Assembly: GCF_008806775.1 (NCBI RefSeq)
Contig: NZ_WAEM01000001.1
Coordinates: 124,001-188,000 of the forward strand
Direction of reading: 5' to 3'
DNA length: 64,000 bases
DNA from: Flavobacterium luteum
GTDB taxonomy: Bacteria; Bacteroidota; Bacteroidia; Flavobacteriales; Flavobacteriaceae
Shown here: in pieces, positions 1 to 7,978 of the stretch
Layout of the letters: every line of letters begins with the position of its first letter
Numbering within the stretch: position 1 is the first letter of the stretch
Made by a program: the position numbers and the translations under genes
Notes under the pieces: generated by a model
Databases searched by the model: none
Seen by the model: only the letters and a program-made list of their open reading frames with translations
What the model was told of the DNA's origin: nothing

Positions 1-411
1 TCTGAAAGAATTGGTATCGCAACCCACTGGTAAAACTTCAATTTTATCTCCATTTATACCATCTCTAATATACATTTCTTTTACCCAATGGGAAGTAACT
101 AATATTAAAGGAAGTTCATTTAAAACCTCTTGGTAATTGGCTATGTAACCATCTGCAACCAACCAAGGAACTGGTAATACACCATATCGCTGTGGATGTA
201 ATATCAACTGTGGCGTATGTCCCCAATACCCAATACCGACTACTACATCGGGTTGAAACCAGCGATAATACCACTCTTTTTCTTGTGCAGATTCAAAGTG
301 AACCGCATGTGCATTAACACCTAATTCGAGTAAACCCCTGTATAAAAGATCGCCTTGAGTTGCTAATCCGCCCGGTGATGGAGGATAATCATAGAGTACT
401 AATACTTTCAT
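1..411 (-). CDS. Glycosyltransferase family 4-like protein, N-terminal part (cut by window edge)
   Basis: The visible 137 residues are the N-terminal Rossmann half of a GT-B fold glycosyltransferase. The chain opens with MKVLVLYDYPPSPGG, the usual beta-strand plus Gly-rich loop of GT4 enzymes, continues through a QPDVVVGIGYWG segment, and reaches the KIEVLPVGCDT motif that normally precedes the nucleotide-sugar-binding half, which lies beyond position 1. The start ATG at 411-409 is 17 bp below the stop of the PIG-L deacetylase gene, so the two are probably one operon. PIG-L deacetylase plus glycosyltransferase suggests modification of an N-acetylated sugar on a glycoconjugate or small molecule. 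The substrate cannot be read from the sequence. Confidence 0.75.
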   Translation of the reverse strand, partial: MKVLVLYDYPPSPGGLATQGDLLYRGLLELGVNAHAVHFESAQEKEWYYRWFQPDVVVGIGYWGHTPQLILHPQRYGVLPVPWLVADGYIANYQEVLNELPLILVTSHWVKEMYIRDGINGDKIEVLPVGCDTNSFR

Positions 412-428
412 ATAATATGATTTTAATG

Positions 429-1079
429 TTATTTATTTAAAAAATCAAGTGCATTATTCGGGTTTTTAAAAATCCAAAAGGCTTCAACTATTGGTGTTGT
501 TTTTGCTTCCCAACTGTTTTTCTTGAAGCCATATATTTTGGTTATTAAATTATATTTTTTAATCCAAGTCTCTTTTTGAAGCTTTTCAAAATAAAAAGCA
601 TTTTCAATTGCTTTTGGATAATATTTTTTATTTCCGTCATCATAAGCGAATGCCCAAAGCTGATTTGTAGCAATTTCACCCTTATTCCATAATAAAATTA
701 CTGCTTTACCTATTTCCTCATGTCTTAAATGTTTGGTGTATTCTCCAAATGGACTATGGGTCATTACTAAATCAAAATGCTTTTTAGGCAATAATTCTAA
801 TATTTTTTGCTCCACTTCAAAAATATTCAAAGGCTTCTGCTCGGGTTCATCATCAAGATTGCCCATAACGCCTTGAGCATTTATAATTTTCAGAACCCTA
901 TAAAACTTAAGCGAACGGTCTTCATCATTTTTTCTACAAAGGCTAATAATAAAACATTCCCATTGTGGATTATTTAGTAAAGTTCCTCCTGCCCAAAGAA
1001 TTTCATCGTCAGGATGAGCAACTATTATGGCTACTGTTTTATGGGCTTTACTTTCCATTTCCAAAATTGTTTTCGACAA
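429..1079 (-). CDS. PIG-L/LmbE family zinc deacetylase
   Basis: This 216-residue protein has the PIG-L signature AHPDDE at residues 21-26, where His22, Asp24/Asp25 provide zinc and catalytic ligands, and a second metal-binding region HLRHEE in the middle of the chain. Family members hydrolyse N-acetyl groups from sugars such as GlcNAc-linked substrates. No signal peptide or membrane segment is visible, so it should be cytosolic. It is the first gene of a two-gene unit with the glycosyltransferase at 1-411, which points to a glycoconjugate or thiol-type pathway. The start could also be Met8, because the domain only begins near residue 14. Family assignment is firm; substrate unknown. Confidence 0.85.
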   Translation of the reverse strand: MSKTILEMESKAHKTVAIIVAHPDDEILWAGGTLLNNPQWECFIISLCRKNDEDRSLKFYRVLKIINAQGVMGNLDDEPEQKPLNIFEVEQKILELLPKKHFDLVMTHSPFGEYTKHLRHEEIGKAVILLWNKGEIATNQLWAFAYDDGNKKYYPKAIENAFYFEKLQKETWIKKYNLITKIYGFKKNSWEAKTTPIVEAFWIFKNPNNALDFLNK

Positions 1080-1639
1080 TTTGAATAGTTAAGTTATTAA
1101 AGCAAAAAAAGGATAAAAAAGTACGTTAATATAATCAGGTTTTATTTTTCTAAACGGTGTACTAATTGTATTTTTTAGAGTCTTTCCTGAATTTGGATTA
1201 ATCATACAATGTCTTAAACCAAAAATCACTAAATATTACCATAAATATACTGATTTTCAACATTTAAAACAATTTTTTTTAACTATAATTAAATAGAGTT
1301 TAGCTTTATTTGTATAGTGATTTATGTTCATAAAGAGAATATAAATATTTAGAAAGGTTTTTAATAAAACTTGTAAATAGAAGCTTTAAAACACACTTAT
1401 TATTTAATCAAATTTATATATGTTTCTAGTGATACTAATCGTATTCGTTTAAATTAGAATTATTTTCCTTTGTTTAAAGATAGTACCATTAATTCATACA
1501 AATCTTTATTAATTTATTATTCTGGGAGATAATGATAATGATTTTGAATAAATTGATATTAAGAAAAAACTTGAAATAGAATAGATTTTATAAAAAGTAG
1601 TGAATGTTAGAGAAACTAATCCCTCAACATAATTGCTAG
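1080..1639. other. AT-rich intergenic region without a visible gene
   Basis: This 560-bp gap lies between the start of the deacetylase gene and the end of the sensor kinase gene. No reading frame of useful length, RNA gene or clear terminator was found. A single FNR-like sequence TGAT-ACTA-ATCG sits at 1430-1441 but has no partner 22 bp away. The promoter of the deacetylase operon should lie in the left part, but no good TANNTTTG element was recognised. Confidence 0.4.
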
Positions 1640-4051
1640 TTAAGCCAATTCTTTTAGTTGGGGGAAACTAAAGCTAAAAGAACTTCCTTTATTGGCTTGG
1701 CTTTCAAAATAAATTTTGCCATCCAGTAATTCAACATATTTTTTCACAATGCTGAGTCCTAGTCCGGTTCCTTTAATGTTACCTGTATTACTGGCTCTAA
1801 AAAAATCAGAAAACAATTTTTGTTGTTCTTCAATAGGTATTCCAATTCCCTGATCTTTTATGGTAATGGTTACAGTGTTTGAAATTATAATAGAATGAAT
1901 TTCAATTGGCATATTATTTCCAGAGTATTTACTGGCATTTGAAATTAGATTTATTAAAATATTTTTTAATATTTTACGTGATTGCAAAACAATTACTTCA
2001 CCTTGATGATTGTACTCAATATGCTGTTTTTTTAATACAATTACACTATCCAATTCTTGAGCAATTTCTTCTATAAATTCAGGCAAATTAAAACTTGCTA
2101 CCTCACCATTTACTATTCCTTTTCTCAATTTTTCTAGTGATAGAAAATCATTCAAAAGACTAACTAAATGGTTTACAGTAGAGGTAATTCTATCAATATG
2201 TTTAACCCTAAGTTCTTGTTGATCATAATCCTCATACTTTTTGATTAATGATGCACTTGTTAGAATTGTGGTTAATGGAGTACGGAATTCGTGAGAGGCC
2301 ATGCTAACAAAGTTTGACTTCATATCATTCGATTCTTTTTCCCGAATAAGAGATTGTGTGAGCTCTAAAGTGCGTAAGACTACTTTTTCTTCAAGCTCTT
2401 CTTGAAATTTGATATCGTTTGTTACATCTAAAATAGAAATATGGGCAATACCATTATTTTTATTAAGTTTATTAGCAAATTTGGCCCAAAATAGGGAGCC
2501 ATCAAGCCTTTTCATTTCTATGATTTTTGATGCTTCTCCTTTTTCAACTAAAATCACAATATTAGTTTCTTGGTCTTTAACATTAACATAATGCAAAATT
2601 GGATTAAAATTTTTCAGGAAATCTTCTCTACTTTGGTAACCAAAAAGCGCAACACCTTTATCGTTCACCTCAGTGATTCTGGAGGTTTCAATATCAGTTG
2701 TGAAGGTGGCCACAAGAGTATTAGAAAAAATATTTTTGTATTTTTCCTCACTAATTTTAAGAGTAGTATAAATTTTTTCCTGTGCTGTAATATCCACTAG
2801 CACTGTTTGTACAGCATCTTTTTGAGTATTTAATTTAGAAAATAATTTTGCCCAGAAAAGAGTTCCATCCTTTTTTTTCAAGGCAACTTTGTCTAAATTT
2901 GCCTCACCAGTACTTAAAATTGCTTTTTCCAACTTTTCAAGGTCTTCAATGTTTTCAAAGTGTTTTTCTGGTTCATAATTTTTTTGAAAATCTTTTTCGG
3001 ATTTATATCCAAAAAGAGAAATTCCAATTTCATTTACAACTATTGTTTTTCTTGTTTTAGGATTGTTGATAAACATGGCTACAAGTGAATTTTCAAATAA
3101 ATCACGGTATTTTCCTTCACTATTTACGAGATCTTCACCAATTTCTTTTTGATGGGTAATATCCGAACGTAATGCTAGGTATTTAACTGGTTTTCTTTTT
3201 TCATTTAGGAATGGAATAATAGTAGTTCGTACCCAATAAAAAGAACCGTCCTTAGCTTTGTTTTTTATTTCACCTTTCCAAATACCTCCTTTTGAAATAG
3301 TTTTCCATAGTAAACGAATAAATTCTTTAGAGTGAAATCCAGAGTTTACAATCCTATGATCTTGTCCTATAAGTTCTTCTCTACTGTATTTTGATATTTT
3401 GCAGAAATTATCATTAACGTGCAAAATTATCCCTTTTTGGTCTGTTATTGCTACAATATCTGCAGCATCTATGGCGTATTTGTAATCTAAAATTTCGGTT
3501 AGGACTTTTTGATTGAAACCATTATTGAGTTCTAAAACTTCATCTAATTCTTGAATTTCTTCTTTTCGTATTTTTAGAGCGGTTTCTAGTAAAAACAATC
3601 GATTAAGTAATGTATTAGTAGTTTTATCTTGTGATGGATAATTTTTTTTGAAAGCCACAAGTTCAGTAACATCCTCTATCTCTAATAAAATGTAAATTAT
3701 TTCATTTTTATTGTCAATGATTGGTTTTGTAGACATTCGCCAATATTTCTCTTCTTGAATACCATTAGGTCTTAAAATATCATATCGGAAAAATGGTACA
3801 GAATCAATTTCTGTTAGAAGAATTGTAGTTAATGAATTAGTGCTTGTTTCTTTTTTAAAACCAATTTTCGGATGGTCAGGAAAAATTTCAGAGATATGTT
3901 TTCCAATTAAGTTTTTGGCTTCAGTATTTGTTGATTTTTGATAAGCTAGATTTAAAGTAATGATAGTTAAATCATTAGAAAGAACAAGCGAAGGTTTTTG
4001 AATGGCTTCAAATACAATTTTATAATCGATTTCATTTTTTGAGAGGCTCAT
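1640..4051 (-). CDS. Soluble multi-PAS sensor histidine kinase
   Basis: The 803-residue protein has four PAS domains (about residues 12-133, 188-302, 310-422 and 430-545), a helical linker after the first, then a HisKA dimerisation domain with phosphoacceptor His587 in SHEFRTPLTTI, and a HATPase_c domain with N box (NLISNASKYSG), G1 (DQGIGIP) and G2 (GTGLGLSIV) motifs. No signal peptide or membrane helix is seen, so it senses an intracellular cue, for example redox state, oxygen or a ligand. It carries no receiver domain. A -7-like TACATTTG lies at 4080-4087 on this strand. It borders the stress island and is the best candidate partner of the receiver-CRP regulator at 7979-9028; that pairing is inference from proximity. 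Confidence 0.9.
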   Translation of the reverse strand: MSLSKNEIDYKIVFEAIQKPSLVLSNDLTIITLNLAYQKSTNTEAKNLIGKHISEIFPDHPKIGFKKETSTNSLTTILLTEIDSVPFFRYDILRPNGIQEEKYWRMSTKPIIDNKNEIIYILLEIEDVTELVAFKKNYPSQDKTTNTLLNRLFLLETALKIRKEEIQELDEVLELNNGFNQKVLTEILDYKYAIDAADIVAITDQKGIILHVNDNFCKISKYSREELIGQDHRIVNSGFHSKEFIRLLWKTISKGGIWKGEIKNKAKDGSFYWVRTTIIPFLNEKRKPVKYLALRSDITHQKEIGEDLVNSEGKYRDLFENSLVAMFINNPKTRKTIVVNEIGISLFGYKSEKDFQKNYEPEKHFENIEDLEKLEKAILSTGEANLDKVALKKKDGTLFWAKLFSKLNTQKDAVQTVLVDITAQEKIYTTLKISEEKYKNIFSNTLVATFTTDIETSRITEVNDKGVALFGYQSREDFLKNFNPILHYVNVKDQETNIVILVEKGEASKIIEMKRLDGSLFWAKFANKLNKNNGIAHISILDVTNDIKFQEELEEKVVLRTLELTQSLIREKESNDMKSNFVSMASHEFRTPLTTILTSASLIKKYEDYDQQELRVKHIDRITSTVNHLVSLLNDFLSLEKLRKGIVNGEVASFNLPEFIEEIAQELDSVIVLKKQHIEYNHQGEVIVLQSRKILKNILINLISNASKYSGNNMPIEIHSIIISNTVTITIKDQGIGIPIEEQQKLFSDFFRASNTGNIKGTGLGLSIVKKYVELLDGKIYFESQANKGSSFSFSFPQLKELA

Positions 4052-4269
4052 ATAAAGTGAAAATTCATATTTGTTATATCAAATGTACCATAAATTAGAT
4101 AATCTTTTTATGAAATCAGAATTGATTTTTTAGTTTTTTATTATGCATCATTCAAAACAAAATAATACAATTTCATTTTACTAGGCTACTAAAAAAATAA
4201 GGCTTGATGCAATTTTAAATAAAATCCATACAAGCTCTTACATAAATAGTTCATTAGAATGACAAGATC

Positions 4270-4962
4270 CTAAACAATGTTTATACTTTTCCGGGGCAAA
4301 AAGGGTTCTGTATTATAAATCGTTTGATTATAAGTAGTTACTTGTTGTTGATTTCTTTTTTCTAAATATAGCATAACATCTTCATCAGAAATAGCTTCAA
4401 ATTTTTTGTAGAATTCATCTACAGTAGAGAGAAACGGAGGTATTATTAGAACAATTAACTCAGCCACTTCTTCTTTTAAAAGTGCTATTGCTGCATACGA
4501 GGCAATTGGAACGGCCACAACAATTTCTTTAGGTTTACTTTTTTGAATTAATCGTATGGCATAAAGTAAAGTATTTCCGTTAACCATTCCATCATCTACA
4601 ATGAGGACAGTTTTTTTATTTAAACCTTGTATTTTTATTTTGTGTTGATATTTCAACTTCATTTGTTGCAATCGTTGTTGTATTAGCCGTACTTCATTTG
4701 TAATATAGCTTTTTGAAACGCCCCTTGGTTTCGTTATTACATAATCAGAAAGTCCAACTACGCCAATGGAATGTTCTTTATGATTTGGGTGTCCTATTTT
4801 TTGAGAAAACACTAAGCTAAGAGGCAAATCAAGCTCCTTTGCTATGCAATATCCTATTGGAACTCCTCCAGAGGGCAAAGCTACTACAACTGTATTTTCA
4901 GATTTATATTTTAGAAGTTTTTTGGCTAACAAAATCCCTGCTTGAATTCGATTTTTTAACAT
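4270..4962 (-). CDS. Phosphoribosyltransferase-domain protein
   Basis: This 230-residue protein has a type I phosphoribosyltransferase fold: an N-terminal VVALPSGGVPIG loop (residues 26-37) and the PRPP-binding signature VLIVDDGMVNGNT at residues 119-131. In the usual signature the segment after DDG is ATG or TTG; here it is VNG, a mild deviation. Such proteins occur in stress clusters next to, or fused with, dienelactone-hydrolase-like proteins, and that partner is the next gene upstream (5003-5650, 40 bp away). The true substrate of this subgroup is not known. It is the last gene of the operon that starts with the DUF892 gene and its FNR-box promoter. Confidence 0.82.
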   Translation of the reverse strand: MLKNRIQAGILLAKKLLKYKSENTVVVALPSGGVPIGYCIAKELDLPLSLVFSQKIGHPNHKEHSIGVVGLSDYVITKPRGVSKSYITNEVRLIQQRLQQMKLKYQHKIKIQGLNKKTVLIVDDGMVNGNTLLYAIRLIQKSKPKEIVVAVPIASYAAIALLKEEVAELIVLIIPPFLSTVDEFYKKFEAISDEDVMLYLEKRNQQQVTTYNQTIYNTEPFLPRKSINIV

Positions 4963-5002
4963 AATAGTATATTTTAATTATTTTAGAAAGAATATTTAAG
5001 TA

Positions 5003-5650
5003 TTACACCGCTTTTTGAATAGGCAAATAGTTTTTGAACCAATTTGTTGATAATTCAGACACCTTTTCCATTGCACCAAGTTCTTTAAAGGAATTATAGG
5101 CACCAGGCACTACTTCTAGCTTTTTATCGCAATTTAGCTCTTGAAAGGTAACCTGATTTAATTGAAGTGTATTCTCGTTTAAAGCTCCAACAATTAGTAA
5201 TATAGGAACATTTACTTTTGCCAAATCGTTTCCTACAAGATCAAGACGTCCCCCTTTAGCGACAATTCCAAAAATTTCGGGGTGCTTTATAGATGCTTTT
5301 ATAGCTGAAGCTGCTCCGATACTAACACCAAAATAGCCAATAGGAATATGCTTAGTAGTAGATAATGCCTCTAAATATTCGGTTACTTCAATGAGTCTTT
5401 TTGTTAATAAATCAATATCCATGCGTTTTTTTGTATCTTCCTCTGGTGTCAATAAATCAAATAATAATGTGCCAAAATTTCTTTTTTGTAAATAATTTGC
5501 CACTTGTCGGTTGCGAACACTGAACCGATTATTTCCGCAATTTTGAGAAAAGACAATTAATGCTTTTGCTCTAGGTGGTATGTATAATTCTCCAACTAGG
5601 CGCACGTGATCAATAGGTAAACTTATCTCAGTATAATTAGTTACATCCAT
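5003..5650 (-). CDS. Alpha/beta hydrolase (dienelactone hydrolase-like), probably catalytically impaired
   Basis: The 215-residue protein has an alpha/beta hydrolase fold with nucleophile elbow G-V-S110-I-G. In related hydrolases that accompany phosphoribosyltransferases, the acid sits in a LIVGG-x-D segment and the catalytic His in a PGA-x-H-x-F segment. Here these read LIVGALN158 and PGAYN186SF, so both the Asp and the His positions appear to be Asn. The triad therefore looks broken and the protein may be a binding or regulatory pseudo-enzyme; this alignment was made by eye. The gene is 18 bp below the DUF892 gene and 40 bp above the phosphoribosyltransferase gene, so the three form one transcription unit. 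Confidence 0.8.
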   Translation of the reverse strand: MDVTNYTEISLPIDHVRLVGELYIPPRAKALIVFSQNCGNNRFSVRNRQVANYLQKRNFGTLLFDLLTPEEDTKKRMDIDLLTKRLIEVTEYLEALSTTKHIPIGYFGVSIGAASAIKASIKHPEIFGIVAKGGRLDLVGNDLAKVNVPILLIVGALNENTLQLNQVTFQELNCDKKLEVVPGAYNSFKELGAMEKVSELSTNWFKNYLPIQKAV

Positions 5651-5668
5651 GATTTCTATAATAAAAGA

Positions 5669-6187
5669 TTAAGTAGTAATTGCTATAGGGTTTCTAGCTT
5701 TTCGATTAATTTCACGAATAGCAAGATGAAAAAGACGTTCGTCTATGTTTTTTTCAGATATTTTAGCTTCATTTAAAAATTTAGCATCTTTAGGAAATTC
5801 GAGTGCAACAGCCCAGGCAGCAACAGAGTTATAAGCATGAAATTTATAACTACTAATTGCCTGAATGGCTTCTAATAGACTAGAATCTAGAATAGTACTG
5901 CTACATCGTTTCAGCTTCTCATTGGTTTCTTCAATATAGGCTTGCATAACTCGATCAATAACACAATGATTTCTATTTTCTTTATGAGAATCGCATAGTG
6001 ATTTCAATCGATCTAAATGAACATTAATTTGATAGTAATAATTTTGCAACATATTTTTCAGTGGCAAGTTTTGCGTTTCATCAATCCACTTAGGCATAGC
6101 ATTTTTAAGCAAAGTTTCACTTGCTATTAATCTATAAATTTCGTCATGAAATAATTGTTGTAATGAATTTGTTGCTTTTGTTTCCAT
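5669..6187 (-). CDS. DUF892 (YciE/YciF-like) ferritin-like stress protein
   Basis: The 172-residue all-helical protein matches the YciE/YciF (DUF892) family: an N-terminal LFHDEIYRLIASETLL helix, a central pair of helices with a Glu/His pattern, and the SYKFHAYNSVAAWA helix typical of this ferritin-like superfamily. Family members are induced by osmotic or general stress; a di-iron role is suspected but not proven. It is the first gene of an operon with the hydrolase and the phosphoribosyltransferase. Its promoter (6216-6280) holds the best pair of FNR-type boxes in the window. Cytosolic, no signal peptide. Confidence 0.8.
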   Translation of the reverse strand: METKATNSLQQLFHDEIYRLIASETLLKNAMPKWIDETQNLPLKNMLQNYYYQINVHLDRLKSLCDSHKENRNHCVIDRVMQAYIEETNEKLKRCSSTILDSSLLEAIQAISSYKFHAYNSVAAWAVALEFPKDAKFLNEAKISEKNIDERLFHLAIREINRKARNPIAITT

Positions 6188-6215
6188 ATTTTGAACTGTT
6201 AAACATTTAGAATTT

Positions 6216-6280
6216 TAAAGATAGTAATACGATTTTTGATAAAAAGTGATTTATATCAATTTGAGAATTGATAGGAATCA
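6216..6280 (-). promoter_or_regulatory. Tandem FNR-box promoter of the DUF892 operon
   Basis: Two perfect TGAT-N4-ATCA boxes lie at 6247-6258 and 6269-6280, start to start 22 bp. The distal one extends to the full FNR consensus TTGAT-N4-ATCAA. After the proximal box come exactly 23 bp, then TATCTTTA at 6223-6216 on the minus strand, 7 of 8 to the -7 element TANNTTTG. No -33 TTG is present at the right distance, as expected for an activator-dependent promoter. The start codon is about 30 bp downstream. Same geometry as at 7649-7713, 9072-9136 and 12143-12207. Confidence 0.75.
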
Positions 6281-6411
6281 ATATTAGATTTTAAAAAAAA
6301 ATAAATTTTGAAGTTTATTCTATTCTTAATTTTCTTTGCTTGAAACCATGATTTAAATTAACAATATATAATTCTGTATTTATTGGATCTATTTACATAT
6401 TAAACTCAACT

Positions 6412-6840
6412 TCAATTTTTGTTTAATTTGGTATTTAGACTCTGTATTTCTTTTGTGAATTTCTTTTCAAATTCATAAGTTTTCTGAACTGTATTGGCAT
6501 CCAAATTCTTAATTTCTTCTATAAACTGTTCATTTCGAATTTGTAGTTTTTGTTTTATAATTTTCAAATCGGCAGATAAATGATGATAAAATAAAGTGTC
6601 ATTTTTTTGAAGCCTTTTATCAAGAATTTTAATTTTTTTTTCGGCTTGTACAATTAAAGTATCAGCTTCTTTTTTAAATTGAATCCACTCCCAAATTGTT
6701 GCAGTATGTGCTTTAAAATAAAACTCTTTTTGTTCAGATTCCGAAGGTTTCGTATCAGCTGCCATAAAATTATCGTAGGATAATACTAAAGAAAATGCGA
6801 GTATAAAAATTAATCGAAAGTAGTCAGATTTCCAATTCAT
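6412..6840 (-). CDS. Small exported coiled-coil protein of unknown function
   Basis: The 142-residue protein begins with a hydrophobic segment (about residues 8-22, RLIFILAFSLVLS) that looks like a signal peptide or membrane anchor. The remainder (about 45-142) is strongly charged and Lys/Glu/Gln-rich with heptad-like spacing, suggesting a helical coiled coil. I do not recognise a family. It lies 77 bp below the BON gene on the same strand, with a terminator in between (6889-6912), so it may depend on read-through or on its own promoter. Its place between stress genes suggests a periplasmic stress role, which is inference only. Confidence 0.6.
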   Translation of the reverse strand: MNWKSDYFRLIFILAFSLVLSYDNFMAADTKPSESEQKEFYFKAHTATIWEWIQFKKEADTLIVQAEKKIKILDKRLQKNDTLFYHHLSADLKIIKQKLQIRNEQFIEEIKNLDANTVQKTYEFEKKFTKEIQSLNTKLNKN

Positions 6841-6888
6841 AATAAAATATTTAAAATTTGAGAAAGTAATAATGATTAATTAAAAGTT

Positions 6889-6912
6889 AAAAAGCGAGAG
6901 TACAACTCTCGC
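6889..6912 (-). terminator. Intrinsic terminator after the BON gene
   Basis: A 7-bp perfect stem GCGAGAG / CTCTCGC (6894-6900 and 6906-6912) with a 5-nt loop is followed on the minus strand by a T run (6893-6889). The right arm lies directly beyond the stop codon of the BON gene at 6918-6920. Confidence 0.8.
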
Positions 6913-6917
6913 TTTTT

Positions 6918-7589
6918 TTATATAGCATATTCATAGTCATATTCTACAACTATATTGTTTTCTACTGACCAAACTCCAGGTGTTTTCCATGCAATTTTCC
7001 CAGCTTCTTCTTTTTGATACATTGATTTTACTTTTCCGGAAAGAATTACTTTTGTGCCAGAAACCTCTACATGAATGTTATTAGCATTAATGGATGAATG
7101 GCGATGAAGAGCTTTTTCAATCAATTTTTTTTCCAATTCATTTTTAAGAACTGATTTTACTTTGATGTTGTTGATAACTCCTCTAACTCCTGGAATATTA
7201 TCAATTGAATTTTTAGCTGCTTCTTTTTCATAATTCCAAGAAACTTCTCCTGTTAGAGTAACCCAAGAATCTTCAACTTCAACTTTTATTTTTTCATCTG
7301 GTACATTCCAGTTATTTAGCAATGCTTTCAGCACATTATTTGCTATTTCCTCATCGGTTTTAACTCCCGAGTTGGGGTAGGTAACTTCAATTTTTTCTAC
7401 GATAGCTCTAACACCAGCAACATTTTTTGCTGCTTTTTCGGCAGCTATCTTTTTGCCATAATTGTTTACAGTTCCACTCAAAGACACGATACCATCTTTT
7501 GCGGTTACACCAATTTCGGCAGCATGTAATTGTGGTTCCCATTTAAGAGCATCTAATACATCTTTTTGTAATTGTTCATTTGTTTTCAT
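6918..7589 (-). CDS. Triple BON-domain protein
   Basis: The 223-residue protein is three BON domains in series (about residues 3-70, 77-145 and 150-217). Each shows the pattern of a starting helix, then a strand with D/S-G-x-V-x-L-S/T-G-x-V, a KxxAxxxA helix and a GV-x-x-V/I-x-N-x-I/V end. There is no signal peptide, so unlike E. coli OsmY it is probably cytoplasmic. BON domains are thought to bind membranes, lipids or polymers and are common in osmotic and general stress proteins. The gene stands alone between its FNR-box promoter and a strong terminator, and faces away from the receiver-CRP regulator gene. Confidence 0.85.
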   Translation of the reverse strand: MKTNEQLQKDVLDALKWEPQLHAAEIGVTAKDGIVSLSGTVNNYGKKIAAEKAAKNVAGVRAIVEKIEVTYPNSGVKTDEEIANNVLKALLNNWNVPDEKIKVEVEDSWVTLTGEVSWNYEKEAAKNSIDNIPGVRGVINNIKVKSVLKNELEKKLIEKALHRHSSINANNIHVEVSGTKVILSGKVKSMYQKEEAGKIAWKTPGVWSVENNIVVEYDYEYAI

Positions 7590-7648
7590 TTTTTAAATAA
7601 TTTAAATTAAAGAATTAATTAATATGATTTTAGTAATAAAATCATGAA

Positions 7649-7713
7649 CGAAATTAAAATAATTGTACTAAAATAATTTTGCTATAAATCAACTAAAACA
7701 ATGATTTAAAACA
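7649..7713 (-). promoter_or_regulatory. Tandem FNR-box promoter of the BON gene
   Basis: Two boxes lie at 7680-7691 (TGCT-ATAA-ATCA) and 7702-7713 (TGAT-TTAA-AACA), each 7 of 8 to TGAT-N4-ATCA and start to start 22 bp apart. Exactly 23 bp separate the proximal box from TAATTTCG (minus strand, 7656-7649), 7 of 8 to TANNTTTG. No -33 TTG is visible. The boxes are weaker than at the other three promoters, but the spacing is identical to the base. Confidence 0.65.
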
Positions 7714-7866
7714 CATATCAAAATGGATATAAATTATTTAATCAAAGTATAACAATGAAATTTTATTTATATAAGTAGATAAGAATTGGTTTTTTTTTAC
7801 TAAATTTGATATATAAAATGCTAATTTTAAGTCTAAGTTTACGCTTTTAAATTTACTTTATACTAT

Positions 7867-7878
7867 TGAAGTATTTCA
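7867..7878 (+). promoter_or_regulatory. Possible single FNR/CRP-type site upstream of the regulator gene
   Basis: The palindrome TGAA-GTAT-TTCA (extended ATTGAA-N4-TTCAAT) has the box architecture but differs from TGAT-N4-ATCA at two positions and has no partner at 22 bp. It lies about 100 bp before the regulator start codon and could be an autoregulatory site. Confidence 0.35.
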
Positions 7879-7978
7879 ATAATAGTAAGAAGTAGTATGC
7901 ATTTTTTTACCCCAAATTTTGTTTTTTATTATAAATTGATCTAGATGTTCTGATTTTTTAACGAATCAAATTCATATC

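Larger units (their letters stand above)
7590..7978. other. Divergent intergenic region between the BON gene and the receiver-CRP regulator gene
   Basis: This 389-bp region holds the BON promoter module (7649-7713) and, nearer to the regulator gene, an inverted repeat ATTGAA-GTAT-TTCAAT at 7865-7880. No open reading frame of note is present. A clear TANNTTTG element for the regulator gene was not found; its 5' untranslated region may be long. Confidence 0.45.

Noticed and set aside
1430..1441. FNR-like box TGAT-ACTA-ATCG upstream of the deacetylase gene
   Set aside because: It is single, has one mismatch, has no partner at 22 bp and no -7 element at 23 bp, so it is not counted in the regulon.
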